A stretch of DNA of 64,000 bases from Xanthomonas hortorum (GCF_002940005.1 NZ_MDEF01000001.1); one strand, 5' to 3'; positions 9,253 to 18,382 are shown, numbered from the stretch's first letter. Made by a program: numbers and translations. Notes: generated from the letters alone by a model not told the origin.

Positions 9253-9875
9253 CGCGGGATCTCCAGTTCGTCGATGCGCAGCCGCGCGCCGTCCTGCGAG
9301 ACAAGCGCCGGCACCTGGGTGATCCCCAGCTGCCGGGTCAGCCGACCGTGCTGATCGAAGTAGACGGGGCGCCGCCAGGCCTGCATCAGATCGAGATAGG
9401 AGCCGGCCACCAGCACTGGCCTGACCTGGCCGTCGTAGTGCGCCATCAGCCGTCGCGCCTGGTCCCGCTGGCGTGGGTCCCGGCCATCGAAGATCAGGAG
9501 GTGGGTGGACAGGGACACCACGTCCAGCGGGTTCTTGCGCGTTCCCGCAGCGAACAGCAGGCGACCTTGCGCATCGAGCACATTGCGGTCCAGCGTGAAC
9601 GTCGGGTCGTAATGGAAGGTGCGGGGCGCGCGGGTCGCCACCACGCCCGTCACCGGAGGCGGATGACGGACAGCGGCCACGCCGCGTTGGCGACGCTCGG
9701 CGATCAGGGCATCGAGCTCGCCGCTCGCCTGCTTGGCTTCGAGCCGGTGCCGCAGGTCGTGCAGCAGATGAGGCTCGGCAATCGCGTAGGTCGGCCCGAT
9801 CGTGCCGAGATCCACCGCCCACGACGGCGTCGCAGGCAGCAGCAACGTCAACAGGAGCAGGCTCCAAGACCTCAT
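9249..9875 (-). CDS. traW: TraW, conjugative pilus assembly protein
   Basis: 208-residue periplasmic protein of F-type pilus assembly. ATG at 9875 is preferred over one 7 codons upstream because it overlaps the preceding stop by 4 bp and directly starts a signal peptide (MRSWSLLLLTLLLPATPSWAVDLG). The family features follow: TIGPTYAIAEPHLL, the FHYDPTF segment, and a C-terminal VYFDQHGRLTRQLGITQVPALVSQDG that resembles a thioredoxin-fold end. TraW works with TrbC and TraU in the periplasmic assembly complex; all three are adjacent here. Confidence 0.9.
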   Translation of the reverse strand: MRSWSLLLLTLLLPATPSWAVDLGTIGPTYAIAEPHLLHDLRHRLEAKQASGELDALIAERRQRGVAAVRHPPPVTGVVATRAPRTFHYDPTFTLDRNVLDAQGRLLFAAGTRKNPLDVVSLSTHLLIFDGRDPRQRDQARRLMAHYDGQVRPVLVAGSYLDLMQAWRRPVYFDQHGRLTRQLGITQVPALVSQDGARLRIDELEIPR

Positions 9876-10240
9876 GAACGTCCACCGCCGCGGCACGGCA
9901 CCTGCGCGGACAGGCGCGCGAGCGCCTCGGCGTCGTCAAGATAGCTGGCGCGGATCATCTGCATCAGCACCGGATCGCCGTCCCGGTCGGCAACGGCGCG
10001 ACGCAACTCGTCCGCGGTCAATGTATGGCCGCATCGTTGCCTGAACGCCTCAAGATAGGCCTGCGCGCCTTGCCGGGCGGCAGGTGCGATCTGCTCCAGC
10101 AGTCCGAGATAGTCGTCCAGCGGAATCTCGGCCTGCGTCGGGGACGGGGGCATCATGGGTCCGCGTGCGGGCGACGTCTGCGCATGGGCGACGCCCGCGA
10201 GCAGTCCGATCAGAAACAGGCCTGGGAGTCTCGAGCGCAT
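9872..10240 (-). CDS. Small exported hypothetical protein between S26 peptidase and traW
   Basis: 122-residue protein with a clean signal peptide (MRSRLPGLFLIGLLAGVAHAQ) and a short acidic, helical mature part containing one cysteine pair (QRCGHTL and QVPCRGG). It starts 8 bp after the peptidase stop and overlaps traW by 4 bp (ATGA), so it belongs to the tra operon. Not recognised; the position corresponds to nothing in the F operon, so it is likely an accessory periplasmic protein specific to this ICE lineage. Confidence 0.65.
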   Translation of the reverse strand: MRSRLPGLFLIGLLAGVAHAQTSPARGPMMPPSPTQAEIPLDDYLGLLEQIAPAARQGAQAYLEAFRQRCGHTLTADELRRAVADRDGDPVLMQMIRASYLDDAEALARLSAQVPCRGGGRS

Positions 10241-10248
10241 GCCGGCTC

Positions 10249-10833
10249 CTAGAACCACGGCTCGACGCGGCCGATGATCTGATCGGAACGGACCAGCCCG
10301 CTGGCGCGATACCGCGAGTCGAACGAATCCGGGCTGGTGCCGCTGACGAAGTAGTGCCCTTCGGGGATCACCGTCGGCTGGATGGTCCACAGGGTGCGTC
10401 CGTCGAACGTGCGCGGCTTCGCTTCCCCGACGAGTTCGCTGTTGACGTAGACGCGGCGACCGATGACAGCGACCTCGTCGCCGGGCACGCCGGAGACCCG
10501 CTTGAAGAATGGTTGCCCGCGCAGGGCCGGGTACTGCGCCTCGGCTGGCCCGGCAAAGCGGTAGAGGATGTAATCGCCTTTCGCAGGCGGAGCGGTGAGC
10601 GGACGAAGAACGGCCACGCGGTAGGGGAGGCTGGGCGTCCAGTTGAACAACACCGGCGTGTAGGGAACCGGGAGAAAGAACAGGCGGACGTAGGCGAGCG
10701 TCCAGATCGCCAGCAGCGGCAGGTACAGGTACCAGCGACGGCGTGCGTGGCGGAAGAAGTCGCGCAGCGTGCCGGAAGCCCGGAGGACCCATCCGGGTAC
10801 ATGCAAGTGGGGGCAGGCGCGCTGACTGGCCAC
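10249..10833 (-). CDS. S26-family signal peptidase (TraF/TrhF-type conjugative peptidase)
   Basis: 194-residue membrane-anchored peptidase of the S26 (LepB/TraF of RP4, TrhF of R27) type, which matures pilin or other conjugation proteins. A single membrane anchor (RRWYLYLPLLAIWTLAYVRLFF) precedes the catalytic domain. The probable nucleophile Ser lies in NWTPSLPYRVAVL and the general-base Lys in FFKRVSGVPGDEV, the conserved S26 box, followed by the G(T/D)SPDSFDSR-like box near the C terminus. The start is a GTG with no strong ribosome site; no in-frame ATG precedes the anchor. A TrhF-type gene in this position is typical of SXT/R27-like systems rather than F. Confidence 0.85.
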   Translation of the reverse strand: MASQRACPHLHVPGWVLRASGTLRDFFRHARRRWYLYLPLLAIWTLAYVRLFFLPVPYTPVLFNWTPSLPYRVAVLRPLTAPPAKGDYILYRFAGPAEAQYPALRGQPFFKRVSGVPGDEVAVIGRRVYVNSELVGEAKPRTFDGRTLWTIQPTVIPEGHYFVSGTSPDSFDSRYRASGLVRSDQIIGRVEPWF

Positions 10834-11170
10834 GGAGGCTGCTCAAGGCGGGAATCGGGAGAGAAAACGTGCCATCGAGGCGATGGCCTGCGCCCCTGGA
10901 AATGGCGGCGATTGAGCGGCCGTTTCGCGATCAGGGCAGGCCGGCGGGCGCCTGCTGGGAATCGAGCGCGGGCGTGCCGCCGTCCCGTTCCGCGGCAACT
11001 CCGCGGTGCGGTCTGGCGGCTTGGTTCGAGCGTATGGCGCAGCGCGGGTCGGCGCCGACGATGACGAGACAGTTCGGCAGCTAGCGAGGACGCATTCGCG
11101 TTGTGTGTCCGAAGAAGAGTCGCTGATGCGCGCCATGCCGGTGTCGTCCTGGCCGTCGCCCCATCCGCGA
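10834..11170. other. 337-bp gap inside the tra operon, no supported gene
   Basis: Between trbI and the S26 peptidase gene. A minus-strand frame of 97 codons (11136 to 10843) fits the gap but has poor third-position G+C compared with its neighbours and no recognisable product, so I do not call it. Nothing else was recognised. The gap contrasts with the overlapping junctions elsewhere in the operon. Confidence 0.5.
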
Positions 11171-11548
11171 TCATTGGCGCTCCCGGGCGCTGAGCTGCCT
11201 TCGCAGTTCCGGTGTCAGGTCGATCGCCTGGGCGGTGGGCGTCACCACGGCATTGCTGAGCAGGACCACGCACCGGCATTTCTCGGAAAGGCCTTCCAAC
11301 GCGAGCGGCAGCCGCTGGGCGAACGTGCGGGCCTCCTGCATCGCGTCATCGCGCTCGGTCTCGCTGCGGGCCTGGGTGACCTGCCGGGTGAACTCGGCTT
11401 CCTTCTCGCGATAGACGGCATTGAGGTCGATCACGCCGACGCGGGGCGCGCGTTGCGCGAACATCCGGTCGTAGCCGAACAGCGCGATCGCCACCACGGC
11501 AAGCGTCAGCAGACCGTGCGCCAGTAGCGGTGGCAGGGCGGGTTTCAT
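11171..11548 (-). CDS. trbI: TrbI, F-type inner-membrane pilus assembly/retraction protein
   Basis: 125-residue single-pass protein. A short cytoplasmic N terminus is followed by a membrane segment (LLAHGLLTLAVVAIALFGYDRMFA), then the family motif VGVIDLNAVYREKEAEF, a helical region, and the CRCVVLLSNAVV segment near the end, which match TrbI (128 residues in F, implicated in pilus outgrowth/retraction). ATG at 11548 overlaps the traC stop by 4 bp (ATGA), giving the traC-trbI order found in F. Confidence 0.88.
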   Translation of the reverse strand: MKPALPPLLAHGLLTLAVVAIALFGYDRMFAQRAPRVGVIDLNAVYREKEAEFTRQVTQARSETERDDAMQEARTFAQRLPLALEGLSEKCRCVVLLSNAVVTPTAQAIDLTPELRRQLSARERQ

Positions 11549-14091
11549 GGGTCCAGCCCTCTTTGCCGCAGCAGCGCCTGGATCGCCTCGTCGATCGACA
11601 GCCCCTGGTCGCGCAGCGCGTCCAGCAGCGCATTGTCCTCCAGCTTGTTCGAGAACAGCAGGTGCGTGGCCGGATCGAGAATGTTGCGGGCGACGCCCTC
11701 GCCCATGGGGGAGGAGATGTAGATCTCCGAGTACGCACCGGCTTCCGTGCGCAGTGACTGCAGGAGGCGCTTCTTGGGCTCGTCCATCGTCAGGCGGCCC
11801 TTGCGGTCCAGCATCTCCAGCGACTCGGATTTCTGGCGGAGCAGGAACATCCAGTCCGAGCAGGCCAGCGCGGCCTCCATCTGCGCCGAGCCGTAGTAGT
11901 CGTCCGCGCTCTGCGTCGCGGTCACCAGGGCGCCGCCGTACTTGCGTGCGCGCCGCGCTGCCTCCTCGACGACCGCCGCCTTGACGGGATCGTCGGCACC
12001 GACATCGCCGAGCTGCTGCTTGAGCTCGTCGATGAACAGCAGCTTGCGCCGGTTGCGGGTCAGGTACATCTCGCCCGTGATCTGGTGCAGCAGCAGGATG
12101 CTGACCACCGCGTGCAGGTCCGGGCGGCGCTTGAGTTCCTCGCTCTCGATGACGATGAAGTCGTTGCCGAAGTCGACGCTGTTGACGCCTTCGAAGAATC
12201 GCTCGTACTGCCCGCCGCGCGAGTAGGGATTGAGCATCACCGCCAGGTCCTTGATGCGCTGGTCGTTGACCAGGCCGAGTTCCTCGATCGTGCCGGTCTT
12301 GAACGAGTCGCGCAGCCCGGTGATCGTCAGGCTGTTGCCGTGCTCGCGAAACAGCGCGAGCACGGTGGCCGAGATCGCCTTGTACTGGACCTCTTCCAGC
12401 GTGTGCTGCATGGAAGCCATCTTGGAGATGGCCGGCACCAGCATGTCGATGTCCTCGTTGATGTCGACGATATGGGTGAAGGGGTTGAGGTTGAGTCGGA
12501 CTTCGGGGCGGAACTCCAGGTACGCGCCGTCGGCCTTGCGGCACAGCCGCTCGAAGGAACGCCCGAGGTCGAGCATCCACACCTTGGCGCCGATGGCGCG
12601 GTAGGACCATGCGAGTTCGTTCATCAGCACGGACTTGCCGGAGCCGGGCGCACCGATGATCGCGGCGTTGTAGTTGCCCAGGTCGTTGTCGAACAGGTCC
12701 ATCGTCATCAGCTGGCCTCGGCGCCCGCCGAACACCAGCGCGGGCGTGCGCGTGCCGCGCCACTCGCCGATCAGCGGGGCGAGGTGGACCGCGTTCGACA
12801 CCGTCTTGCGGCTGACGCGCCGCATCTTCGCCAGATCCTTGTGGAAGTTCGGCGTGAGCGTCATCGGCAGGCTGGCCAGCAGCGCCTGCCGGTGCAGGTA
12901 GATGTCGCCGTTGATCTGGAATCCGCGCCCGCGCCAGATCGCCTGCGCCGCTTCCTGCGCACCGGCGATCCGGCCGGGCGGCGAGAACAGGGCCAGCTGG
13001 TGGTACAGGCTGACCAGTGCGCCGCCGGCGTCCAGCGACTGTGCGGCCGCGCTCCAGTCCTCGAGCTTCTTGTTCACGTCGGGCATGACCGAGGCCATCT
13101 TGCTGCCCGCGTTCTGCGTCGCGCGCACGTGGTTGGCCGTCACCAGCGAGCGCGTCACGTTGGGATCCTGGACCTGCACGCCGAGGGTCAGCAGGAACGG
13201 CGAGGTGTATTGCAGCGCGGGCTGCATCAGGTCCCCGATGAGCGAGCCCATCTGCCAGAGCGCGAAGCGCTCCGGGAAGCTCTTGATCGAGAAGAAGCGG
13301 GCTTCCAGGACATCGGGCTGGCCTTCCTTGCGCAGGATCAGGCCTTGCGGCCGAGCCTCCTGGATGGTGTCGAAGTCCACGATCTGGTCGCGGATCTCGC
13401 GGCCGTCGTCGTAGTGGAGATCGGGACCGTCCACCTGCAGCATCCGGTCGCTGTTGGTGAACAGCGAGCACCAGTTGATGAGATCCGCGGCGGTGCAGAC
13501 CTTGCTCGGAAGCGACGCCGAACGCAGCGTCGAGCACATCGAATCGCGCAGGGACAGCGCGGCCTCGCGTTGGCTGAGGTTGTCGGCGTGGCCGGGATAG
13601 GACAGGCTCAGCATCAGCCGGAAGTCGCGGATCGTGTAGTGGAAGCCCGACGTCAGCGACTGCTGCGCGCCCTTCAGCAGGTGGCCGACCCGCTGGCGTG
13701 CGAGGCGGCGGAACAGGTTCTCGTTTCGCGCGGGCCGGCCCCAGAGCCTGGCCTTCTCGGCCTGATCGGCATCTTCCACCCTCAGGTTCGCGTAGCGGCG
13801 GAGCGTCGGACGCACGTGCGGCGAGGCGAACAGGTGGAACTGGATGCCGGTACCCGGCGGACAGGTCGCGTAGAGCGACAGCAGCACCTCCGCCATCCGC
13901 TCGTCGGCGCCCGACTGCGGCATGAGTTCGACCAGGAATCCCAGGCCCTCGCGGTTCACGAACAACCGCTCGTCCGGGAGCCATGCCGAGTAGGGCAGCC
14001 AGCCGGCGAACTGCTCGGCGGGCGATTCGAGGGTGCGGTCCGGGACGAACAGCGGCAGGGGCGACGCCAGGCGATGGCCGAACAGGTTCAT
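11545..14091 (-). CDS. traC: TraC, type IV secretion ATPase (VirB4 family)
   Basis: 848-residue cytoplasmic VirB4-type ATPase that powers pilus assembly. Walker A is GAPGSGKS at about residues 480-487; a Walker B-like segment (KLLFIDELKQQLGD) and the downstream TATQSADDYYGS region complete the P-loop domain. The N-terminal third carries the TraC_F_IV domain. ATG at 14091 overlaps the traV stop by 4 bp. Length matches F TraC (875). It sits between the lipoprotein TraV and TrbI, as expected for an F-like operon. Confidence 0.95.
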   Translation of the reverse strand: MNLFGHRLASPLPLFVPDRTLESPAEQFAGWLPYSAWLPDERLFVNREGLGFLVELMPQSGADERMAEVLLSLYATCPPGTGIQFHLFASPHVRPTLRRYANLRVEDADQAEKARLWGRPARNENLFRRLARQRVGHLLKGAQQSLTSGFHYTIRDFRLMLSLSYPGHADNLSQREAALSLRDSMCSTLRSASLPSKVCTAADLINWCSLFTNSDRMLQVDGPDLHYDDGREIRDQIVDFDTIQEARPQGLILRKEGQPDVLEARFFSIKSFPERFALWQMGSLIGDLMQPALQYTSPFLLTLGVQVQDPNVTRSLVTANHVRATQNAGSKMASVMPDVNKKLEDWSAAAQSLDAGGALVSLYHQLALFSPPGRIAGAQEAAQAIWRGRGFQINGDIYLHRQALLASLPMTLTPNFHKDLAKMRRVSRKTVSNAVHLAPLIGEWRGTRTPALVFGGRRGQLMTMDLFDNDLGNYNAAIIGAPGSGKSVLMNELAWSYRAIGAKVWMLDLGRSFERLCRKADGAYLEFRPEVRLNLNPFTHIVDINEDIDMLVPAISKMASMQHTLEEVQYKAISATVLALFREHGNSLTITGLRDSFKTGTIEELGLVNDQRIKDLAVMLNPYSRGGQYERFFEGVNSVDFGNDFIVIESEELKRRPDLHAVVSILLLHQITGEMYLTRNRRKLLFIDELKQQLGDVGADDPVKAAVVEEAARRARKYGGALVTATQSADDYYGSAQMEAALACSDWMFLLRQKSESLEMLDRKGRLTMDEPKKRLLQSLRTEAGAYSEIYISSPMGEGVARNILDPATHLLFSNKLEDNALLDALRDQGLSIDEAIQALLRQRGLDP

Positions 14092-14633
14092 CGCGGGTCT
14101 CCGGTGGGCAGGTCGATCAACGGGAAAGGGGGTGTCTCCTGGGCCGGCGCATCCGCGGCAGGCGGCTGGGCGGATGCCGCCGGCGGGCGCACGGGTGCGT
14201 ACTGGTCGCGGACGGCGCGCTGTGCGTGGTCGATCAGCCATTGCCCGCTGTCGATCTGGACGTAGACGTAGCCCTGGTCGTAAAGATCGTGGTCGGCGTC
14301 CTCCCAGGGCGCGTACCACAGACGCAGGATGCGCGGCGCGGAACGCAGCGACGTGGACAGCGGAGGGGCGGCGACGGTGGCGACGCCTGCGGACACGGCC
14401 GCGCCGACACCACGTTCGGTTCCGGGCTCGCGCCGTGCCCCGCGCTGGCTGGGCAGGTTGTGGTGGACGGCATTGGCGTAGGTTCCGGAGACGGAGTCGC
14501 ACGCGACGCCCTCGGGCGCCTGGCAGGCGTACTCGGAGGTGCCGCCGAGCCCGCTCATGCTCATGCAGCCGGCGAGCGGCCAGAGCAGCAGGAGCGACAG
14601 GGCGCGGCAATGCGGAGGGGGCAGGGGGTTCAC
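14088..14633 (-). CDS. traV: TraV, outer-membrane core-complex lipoprotein (VirB7-like)
   Basis: 181-residue lipoprotein. It begins at a GTG (14633) that overlaps the upstream dsbC-like stop by 4 bp (GTGA). The lipobox LLLWPLAGC follows within 25 residues, and the mature N terminus MSMSGLGGTSEYACQAPEGVACDSVSG has the paired cysteines and SGTYANA motif of TraV. TraV anchors the TraB-TraK outer-membrane core complex. The C-terminal part is Pro/Ala-rich. Confidence 0.9.
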   Translation of the reverse strand: MNPLPPPHCRALSLLLLWPLAGCMSMSGLGGTSEYACQAPEGVACDSVSGTYANAVHHNLPSQRGARREPGTERGVGAAVSAGVATVAAPPLSTSLRSAPRILRLWYAPWEDADHDLYDQGYVYVQIDSGQWLIDHAQRAVRDQYAPVRPPAASAQPPAADAPAQETPPFPLIDLPTGDPR

Positions 14634-15406
14634 GGCGTCGCCTCCAGTCGGCTCAGCTGCGATTCGATGGCCTTGCGATCGAGATAGCCGGAGGTGCGAC
14701 TGCCGTCGCTCCAGATCAGCGTGGGGGTGCCGTCGATGCCGAGCCGGCGCGCCAGTGCGTGGTTGCGCTCGACGGGATGCGGACAGTCGCGTGCCGGAGG
14801 AGGCGGCTGCTGGTCGAGCATCCACCGCCGCCACGCGCGAAGTCGATCCGAGGCGCACCAGAGATCGCGCGGCAAGTCGTCGCCCAGGAACGGCACCGGG
14901 AAGGTGTGGATGGTGACGTCGTCGATGCCTTCGAGTTCCGGCTCCAGATGCCTGCAGTGCGGGCAGGCCGGGTCGCTGAACACCGCCAGCCTGCGGCGTC
15001 CGTCGCCGCGTACCTGCGTCAGCGCGTCGTCCAGCGGCAGCTGCGCGAAGTCGATGGTCGCCGGCGCCCGCGCCGGCGAGGCGGCAGCGGCGAGTCGGGG
15101 GCCGGTCAGGTCCTGCAGTGTCTGCGCGTCGAAGACACGGCCGAAGAGGAAGTAGCGCGGCGCGGCTGCGGCGACGTAGGCCACGTTCGCGTCCATCCAC
15201 ACCTCGTACAGACCGTCGATCGGCGAGCGCCGCACGTCGGTGAAACGGGTGCCGGGGTGGGTCCGCTGGAGCGTCTCGCGCAATCGCGCCGCCTCGGGAT
15301 CGCCGGCGTCTTCCGCCGCGACGGGCATCGAGGCGACCAGCAGCGGCAGGCACACGCCGGCAAGAGCGAGGAGGGCGGCGCGTCCGCCCTTGTCAGTAGT
15401 CGCCAT
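14630..15406 (-). CDS. dsbC: DsbC-like periplasmic disulfide isomerase of the conjugation operon
   Basis: 258-residue exported thiol:disulfide interchange protein. The signal segment (AALLALAGVCLPLLVASMPVAAE) is followed by a DsbC dimerisation-like domain (residues ~35-110, with GLYEVWMDANVAYVA and YFLFGRVFDAQT) and a thioredoxin domain with active site CPHC at about 148-151 and the cis-Pro motif IDGTPTLIWSDG. DsbC genes at this place are typical of SXT/R391- and R27-like tra operons, where they correct disulfides in Cys-rich TraN and TraU. It overlaps traB upstream by 14 bp and traV downstream by 4 bp. Confidence 0.9.
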   Translation of the reverse strand: MATTDKGGRAALLALAGVCLPLLVASMPVAAEDAGDPEAARLRETLQRTHPGTRFTDVRRSPIDGLYEVWMDANVAYVAAAAPRYFLFGRVFDAQTLQDLTGPRLAAAASPARAPATIDFAQLPLDDALTQVRGDGRRRLAVFSDPACPHCRHLEPELEGIDDVTIHTFPVPFLGDDLPRDLWCASDRLRAWRRWMLDQQPPPPARDCPHPVERNHALARRLGIDGTPTLIWSDGSRTSGYLDRKAIESQLSRLEATP

Positions 15407-16712
15407 CGCGGGTCTCCAGATAGCGTTGCGCAGGCGTCAGCGCGGTGCGACGCGATGCGTCCAACGACGCTTCCGCCGGCACGTCGATGCGCACGCCCTT
15501 GGTGATGACCACATCGATCTCGCGTCCGGCGTCCACCTCGATGACCGGGAAGGTGTTTTCCGCGAGGCGGATGTAGTACTGCGCCAGCCGGTCCAGGGCG
15601 CGGCCGACGCCGGTGCCCAGCCCGGCGCGGTAGGCGTCGCTGCCGGACATGTTGGCGACGGTGCCCAGGGCCGACGTGCTGTAGTCCGTCGATGCGGTGG
15701 CCAGGCCCTGGCCGATGCCGCCGACGATGCCGGCCAGGAGCGCGTTCGCCAGCATCTGGCCTTGCTTGGTGACCAGGCGCCCGCGCAGTCCGACCTTGCC
15801 GTCCTCGCCGAACAGGCTGCCCTGGATGCTGACCTCGAGCGTTGCGCCGTCGGCGCGCACGCACGACAGGTTCTCGGTGCGGGCATAGGCGCGCTCGGAG
15901 CTGATGTCGCCGTAGGCCGCGGCGATCACGAAGCACTCGCGGTAGTGGCCGCGGAAGCCGTTGGGCAGCACGCTGTCGTCGGCCAGGCGGATCAGGACCG
16001 GATGCGGATTGGACTGCGACTGCCCGCCGGTCGGCGCGTCCAGGCCGCCAAGCAACGTGCCGCGGGTGAAGCTCACGGGCAGGAAGGTCGCCACGCTGCG
16101 CTCGTCGGAGGGCGTCGGCGACGGGCTTGCGCCGGCGGGCGAGGGGGCGGACAGGGTGATGCGCTGCAGCGAGGGAACCGACGGCGTGGGCGGCTGGGGC
16201 GGAGCGCCCGCCGGCATGGCGCCGGCGGCATCGAGCGGCAGCGGCGGGGGAGGCGGCAGGCCCGAGGCCGGCGGCAGGTCGGATTCGGCGGGCGGCTCCG
16301 GTACAGCCGTCGGCGCGGGCGCCGGCGGTTGAGCGGTCAGACGCCGCTCCAGTTCGGCGAACCGTTCCATGGTGCGCGTCTCGAACGCCTGCCGATCCTG
16401 GTTGAGCCGGTTCTGGCGCTCGCGTTCCTGCTCGTAATCCGCCAGCTGGCGGCCTGCGGTGCCGACCCACTGGTCCAGCGGATCGACCTGGGCCCCGGGC
16501 GACATCACGCCGACGTTGGTCACCGTCTCGGTGCCGGCCGCCGCGGCGGTGTCCCGGGGCGTCTGGTCGCCGTCCTCGGACAGCGTGAACACCAGCCACA
16601 ACGCCCCGATGCCGACGATCAGGAGCGCGGCCAGCAACACGTACTGCCGCTGCTGCGGCGACAGGCGCTCGAGCGCGCCGCGCAGCTTTTCCACGGTGTC
16701 CGGGCGCTTCAT
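15393..16712 (-). CDS. traB: TraB, VirB10-like core-complex protein
   Basis: 439-residue inner-to-outer-membrane spanning protein. Features in order: short cytoplasmic tail, transmembrane segment YVLLAALLIVGIGALWLVFTL (residues ~24-44), coiled coil (ADYEQERERQNRLNQDRQ region), a long Pro-rich linker (~residues 125-195), then the VirB10/TrbI C-terminal domain with YRECFVIAAAYGDISSER, GRLVTKQGQMLANALLAG and a final VIEVDAGREIDVVITKGV. This is the usual TraB architecture (F TraB is 475 residues). ATG at 16712 overlaps traK by 4 bp. Confidence 0.93.
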   Translation of the reverse strand: MKRPDTVEKLRGALERLSPQQRQYVLLAALLIVGIGALWLVFTLSEDGDQTPRDTAAAAGTETVTNVGVMSPGAQVDPLDQWVGTAGRQLADYEQERERQNRLNQDRQAFETRTMERFAELERRLTAQPPAPAPTAVPEPPAESDLPPASGLPPPPPLPLDAAGAMPAGAPPQPPTPSVPSLQRITLSAPSPAGASPSPTPSDERSVATFLPVSFTRGTLLGGLDAPTGGQSQSNPHPVLIRLADDSVLPNGFRGHYRECFVIAAAYGDISSERAYARTENLSCVRADGATLEVSIQGSLFGEDGKVGLRGRLVTKQGQMLANALLAGIVGGIGQGLATASTDYSTSALGTVANMSGSDAYRAGLGTGVGRALDRLAQYYIRLAENTFPVIEVDAGREIDVVITKGVRIDVPAEASLDASRRTALTPAQRYLETRDGDY

Positions 16713-17515
16713 GGCCGGCCCCCGAACCGCAGCACGTACACGTTGGTCCGATCGCCCGGGCGCAGATTGTGGTGCTCGATCGCCACCCCGGCCACGTCAC
16801 CGCGCTCGCGGTGGAACTCCTGCTCGGCCAGCACCATGACGTCGCCGCCGAGGTTGTGGAGGACGTAGTGCTCGCCGATCAACCCCCGTCCCTCAAACCG
16901 CTGCCGGTAGGTGAACCGCACCTGCGCCCACAGCGGCACGTCGCGGTGCACCGGGTCCACGCGGATGTCCGGCGGCACATGGCCCGAGGCCATCGCGACC
17001 AGCAGGCCCTTCAGGCGGCGAACCGGGTTGGCGGACGGGCCGCGTACCGCGCCGGCAGGCGCCGCCGTCGCCGGCGGCGTCCGGTCGCGCAGGACCAGCG
17101 TGCCGGCCGGACGATCGACCGGGCGCAGCAGCAGCGTGTACGTCGCCTGCTGCGAGGAGACGAACAGGTTGACGGGCTTGTCGGGCACACCGGTCGGGCG
17201 CAGGTAGATCTCGCCCTTGACGAGGTCGCATTCGACCAGGATGTCGGCGCCCGCCGCGTTGTCGGCGGGCGGCGTGGCGCTGCCGGCCCCGCTGCCGCCG
17301 CAGTTGCTGGACTGCAGGTTGCCGAACACCTCGCGGATCGCCGCGCCTTCGATGCGCACGCGCGTGGGTTCGCGCAGCGATATCAGGGCTTCGACCGCCG
17401 CGCCGTCGCGCACCTCGACGACCTGCTCGGCATGGGCGGCGAGCGGCGCGAGCAGGGCGGGCAGGAGGACGCCGAGCGTCCAGCGCCGGAAACGGTCAGG
17501 GCTTCTCGGGGACAT
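16709..17515 (-). CDS. traK: TraK, VirB9-like secretin component of the core complex
   Basis: 268-residue periplasmic/outer-membrane protein. ATG at 17515 begins the signal peptide (SPDRFRRWTLGVLLPALLAPLAAHAEQ) and overlaps traE by 20 bp. Mature features include the TraK start VVEVRDGAAVEALISLREPTRVRI, the KGEIYLRP segment, SSQQATYTLLLRPVDRPAGTL and the C-terminal HNLGGDVMVLAEQEFH with GDRTNVYVLRFGG. With TraV and TraB it forms the outer-membrane core of the secretion channel. Confidence 0.9.
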   Translation of the reverse strand: MSPRSPDRFRRWTLGVLLPALLAPLAAHAEQVVEVRDGAAVEALISLREPTRVRIEGAAIREVFGNLQSSNCGGSGAGSATPPADNAAGADILVECDLVKGEIYLRPTGVPDKPVNLFVSSQQATYTLLLRPVDRPAGTLVLRDRTPPATAAPAGAVRGPSANPVRRLKGLLVAMASGHVPPDIRVDPVHRDVPLWAQVRFTYRQRFEGRGLIGEHYVLHNLGGDVMVLAEQEFHRERGDVAGVAIEHHNLRPGDRTNVYVLRFGGRP

Positions 17516-18068
17516 ACGGCACTTCCTCGAAGGTGCTGAGCTGGATGCGGCCGCCGCCGTAGCGAAACTGGACGCGGTAGGCCTTCGCCGCATTGCTGGT
17601 CTCGACGGTGTTGACCCATGTGCGCAGCCGGCCGCGGATGACGACCTGCTGCTGGGCCTCGTTGACGGCCAGCTGCTGCGGCTGGAAGCTGGTGCTCGCG
17701 TTGAGCCGCTGCAGCCGGCGGGTTTCCAGTTCCATCCGCGTCTTCAACGCCGCGTACTGGCCGGGCTCGACGTACGCGAGCAGGGTGTCGGTCTTCCAGG
17801 TGATCGAGGCGGGGCTGACGTCGAGCACCAGCCAGGCGACGAACGCGCCCATCTGCTCCAGGTACTCGCGGCTGACCGCGTTGCCGCTGACCCAGAACGA
17901 TTTCTCCAGCGAGGGCGGCACCACGATCGTGCGTTCGCGGCCAGCCAGTCCCAGGATGACCAGCAGGGCCAGCAGATGGCCCGCCGCCAGCAGGCCGACC
18001 CACAGCGAAAGCCGCTGGTTGAACCGGCGCACCTGCTTGAGGTCCTGTGTGAGGCGCTCGTAGTCCAT
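17496..18068 (-). CDS. traE: TraE, VirB5-position inner-membrane pilus assembly protein
   Basis: 190-residue protein with an N-terminal membrane anchor (LSLWVGLLAAGHLLALLVILGLAG) and a periplasmic domain containing the family motif TIVVPPSLEKSFWVSGNAVSREYLEQMG, as in F TraE (188 residues). It lies 14 bp downstream of traL and overlaps traK, giving the invariant traA-L-E-K-B order. Confidence 0.93.
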   Translation of the reverse strand: MDYERLTQDLKQVRRFNQRLSLWVGLLAAGHLLALLVILGLAGRERTIVVPPSLEKSFWVSGNAVSREYLEQMGAFVAWLVLDVSPASITWKTDTLLAYVEPGQYAALKTRMELETRRLQRLNASTSFQPQQLAVNEAQQQVVIRGRLRTWVNTVETSNAAKAYRVQFRYGGGRIQLSTFEEVPYVPEKP

Positions 18069-18082
18069 CGCGGCGGTCCCGG

Positions 18083-18382
18083 TCAGCCGACCATGCGACG
18101 CAGGTGGGAGGGCGGCGTCGCCTTGAACGAGGTCAGCGGGTTGGGCGGCAGGTGCCAGTAGATCCAGTGGATCGCGAAGGCGGGATGCCGGTCGGCCTTC
18201 TTGCGCGCGATCCAGCGCGAGGCGAACACGCCCACCGCCATGCACACCACGAACGCGAACTTGCTGCCGGCCAGGTAGCCCACGAAGAAGGCGAGCAGCA
18301 CCGGTGCGGCGACGTCCACGTCCCAGAACCCGATCTTCCACGGATCGTCCAGGCGCCGCGGGATGTACGTATCGGCCTGCAT
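18083..18382 (-). CDS. traL: TraL, VirB3-like inner-membrane pilus assembly protein
   Basis: 99-residue membrane protein. The N-terminal YIPRRLDDPWKIGFWDVD motif and two hydrophobic segments (VAAPVLLAFFVGYLAG and FAFVVCMAVGVFAS) are characteristic of TraL (91 residues in F). A good AGGAGA ribosome site sits 5 bases before the ATG, and the same AGGAGATCGCC context precedes traA, suggesting both are translated well. Confidence 0.92.
   Translation of the reverse strand: MQADTYIPRRLDDPWKIGFWDVDVAAPVLLAFFVGYLAGSKFAFVVCMAVGVFASRWIARKKADRHPAFAIHWIYWHLPPNPLTSFKATPPSHLRRMVG

Noticed and set aside
10843..11136. 97-codon minus-strand frame filling the gap between trbI and the S26 peptidase gene
   Set aside because: Low third-position G+C compared with flanking genes, no recognisable product, Ser/Arg/Pro-rich composition typical of non-coding frames here.
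11171..13984. 937-codon minus-strand frame opposite the traC reading frame
   Set aside because: Only the last 125 codons (trbI) are genuine; the rest is traC out of frame.
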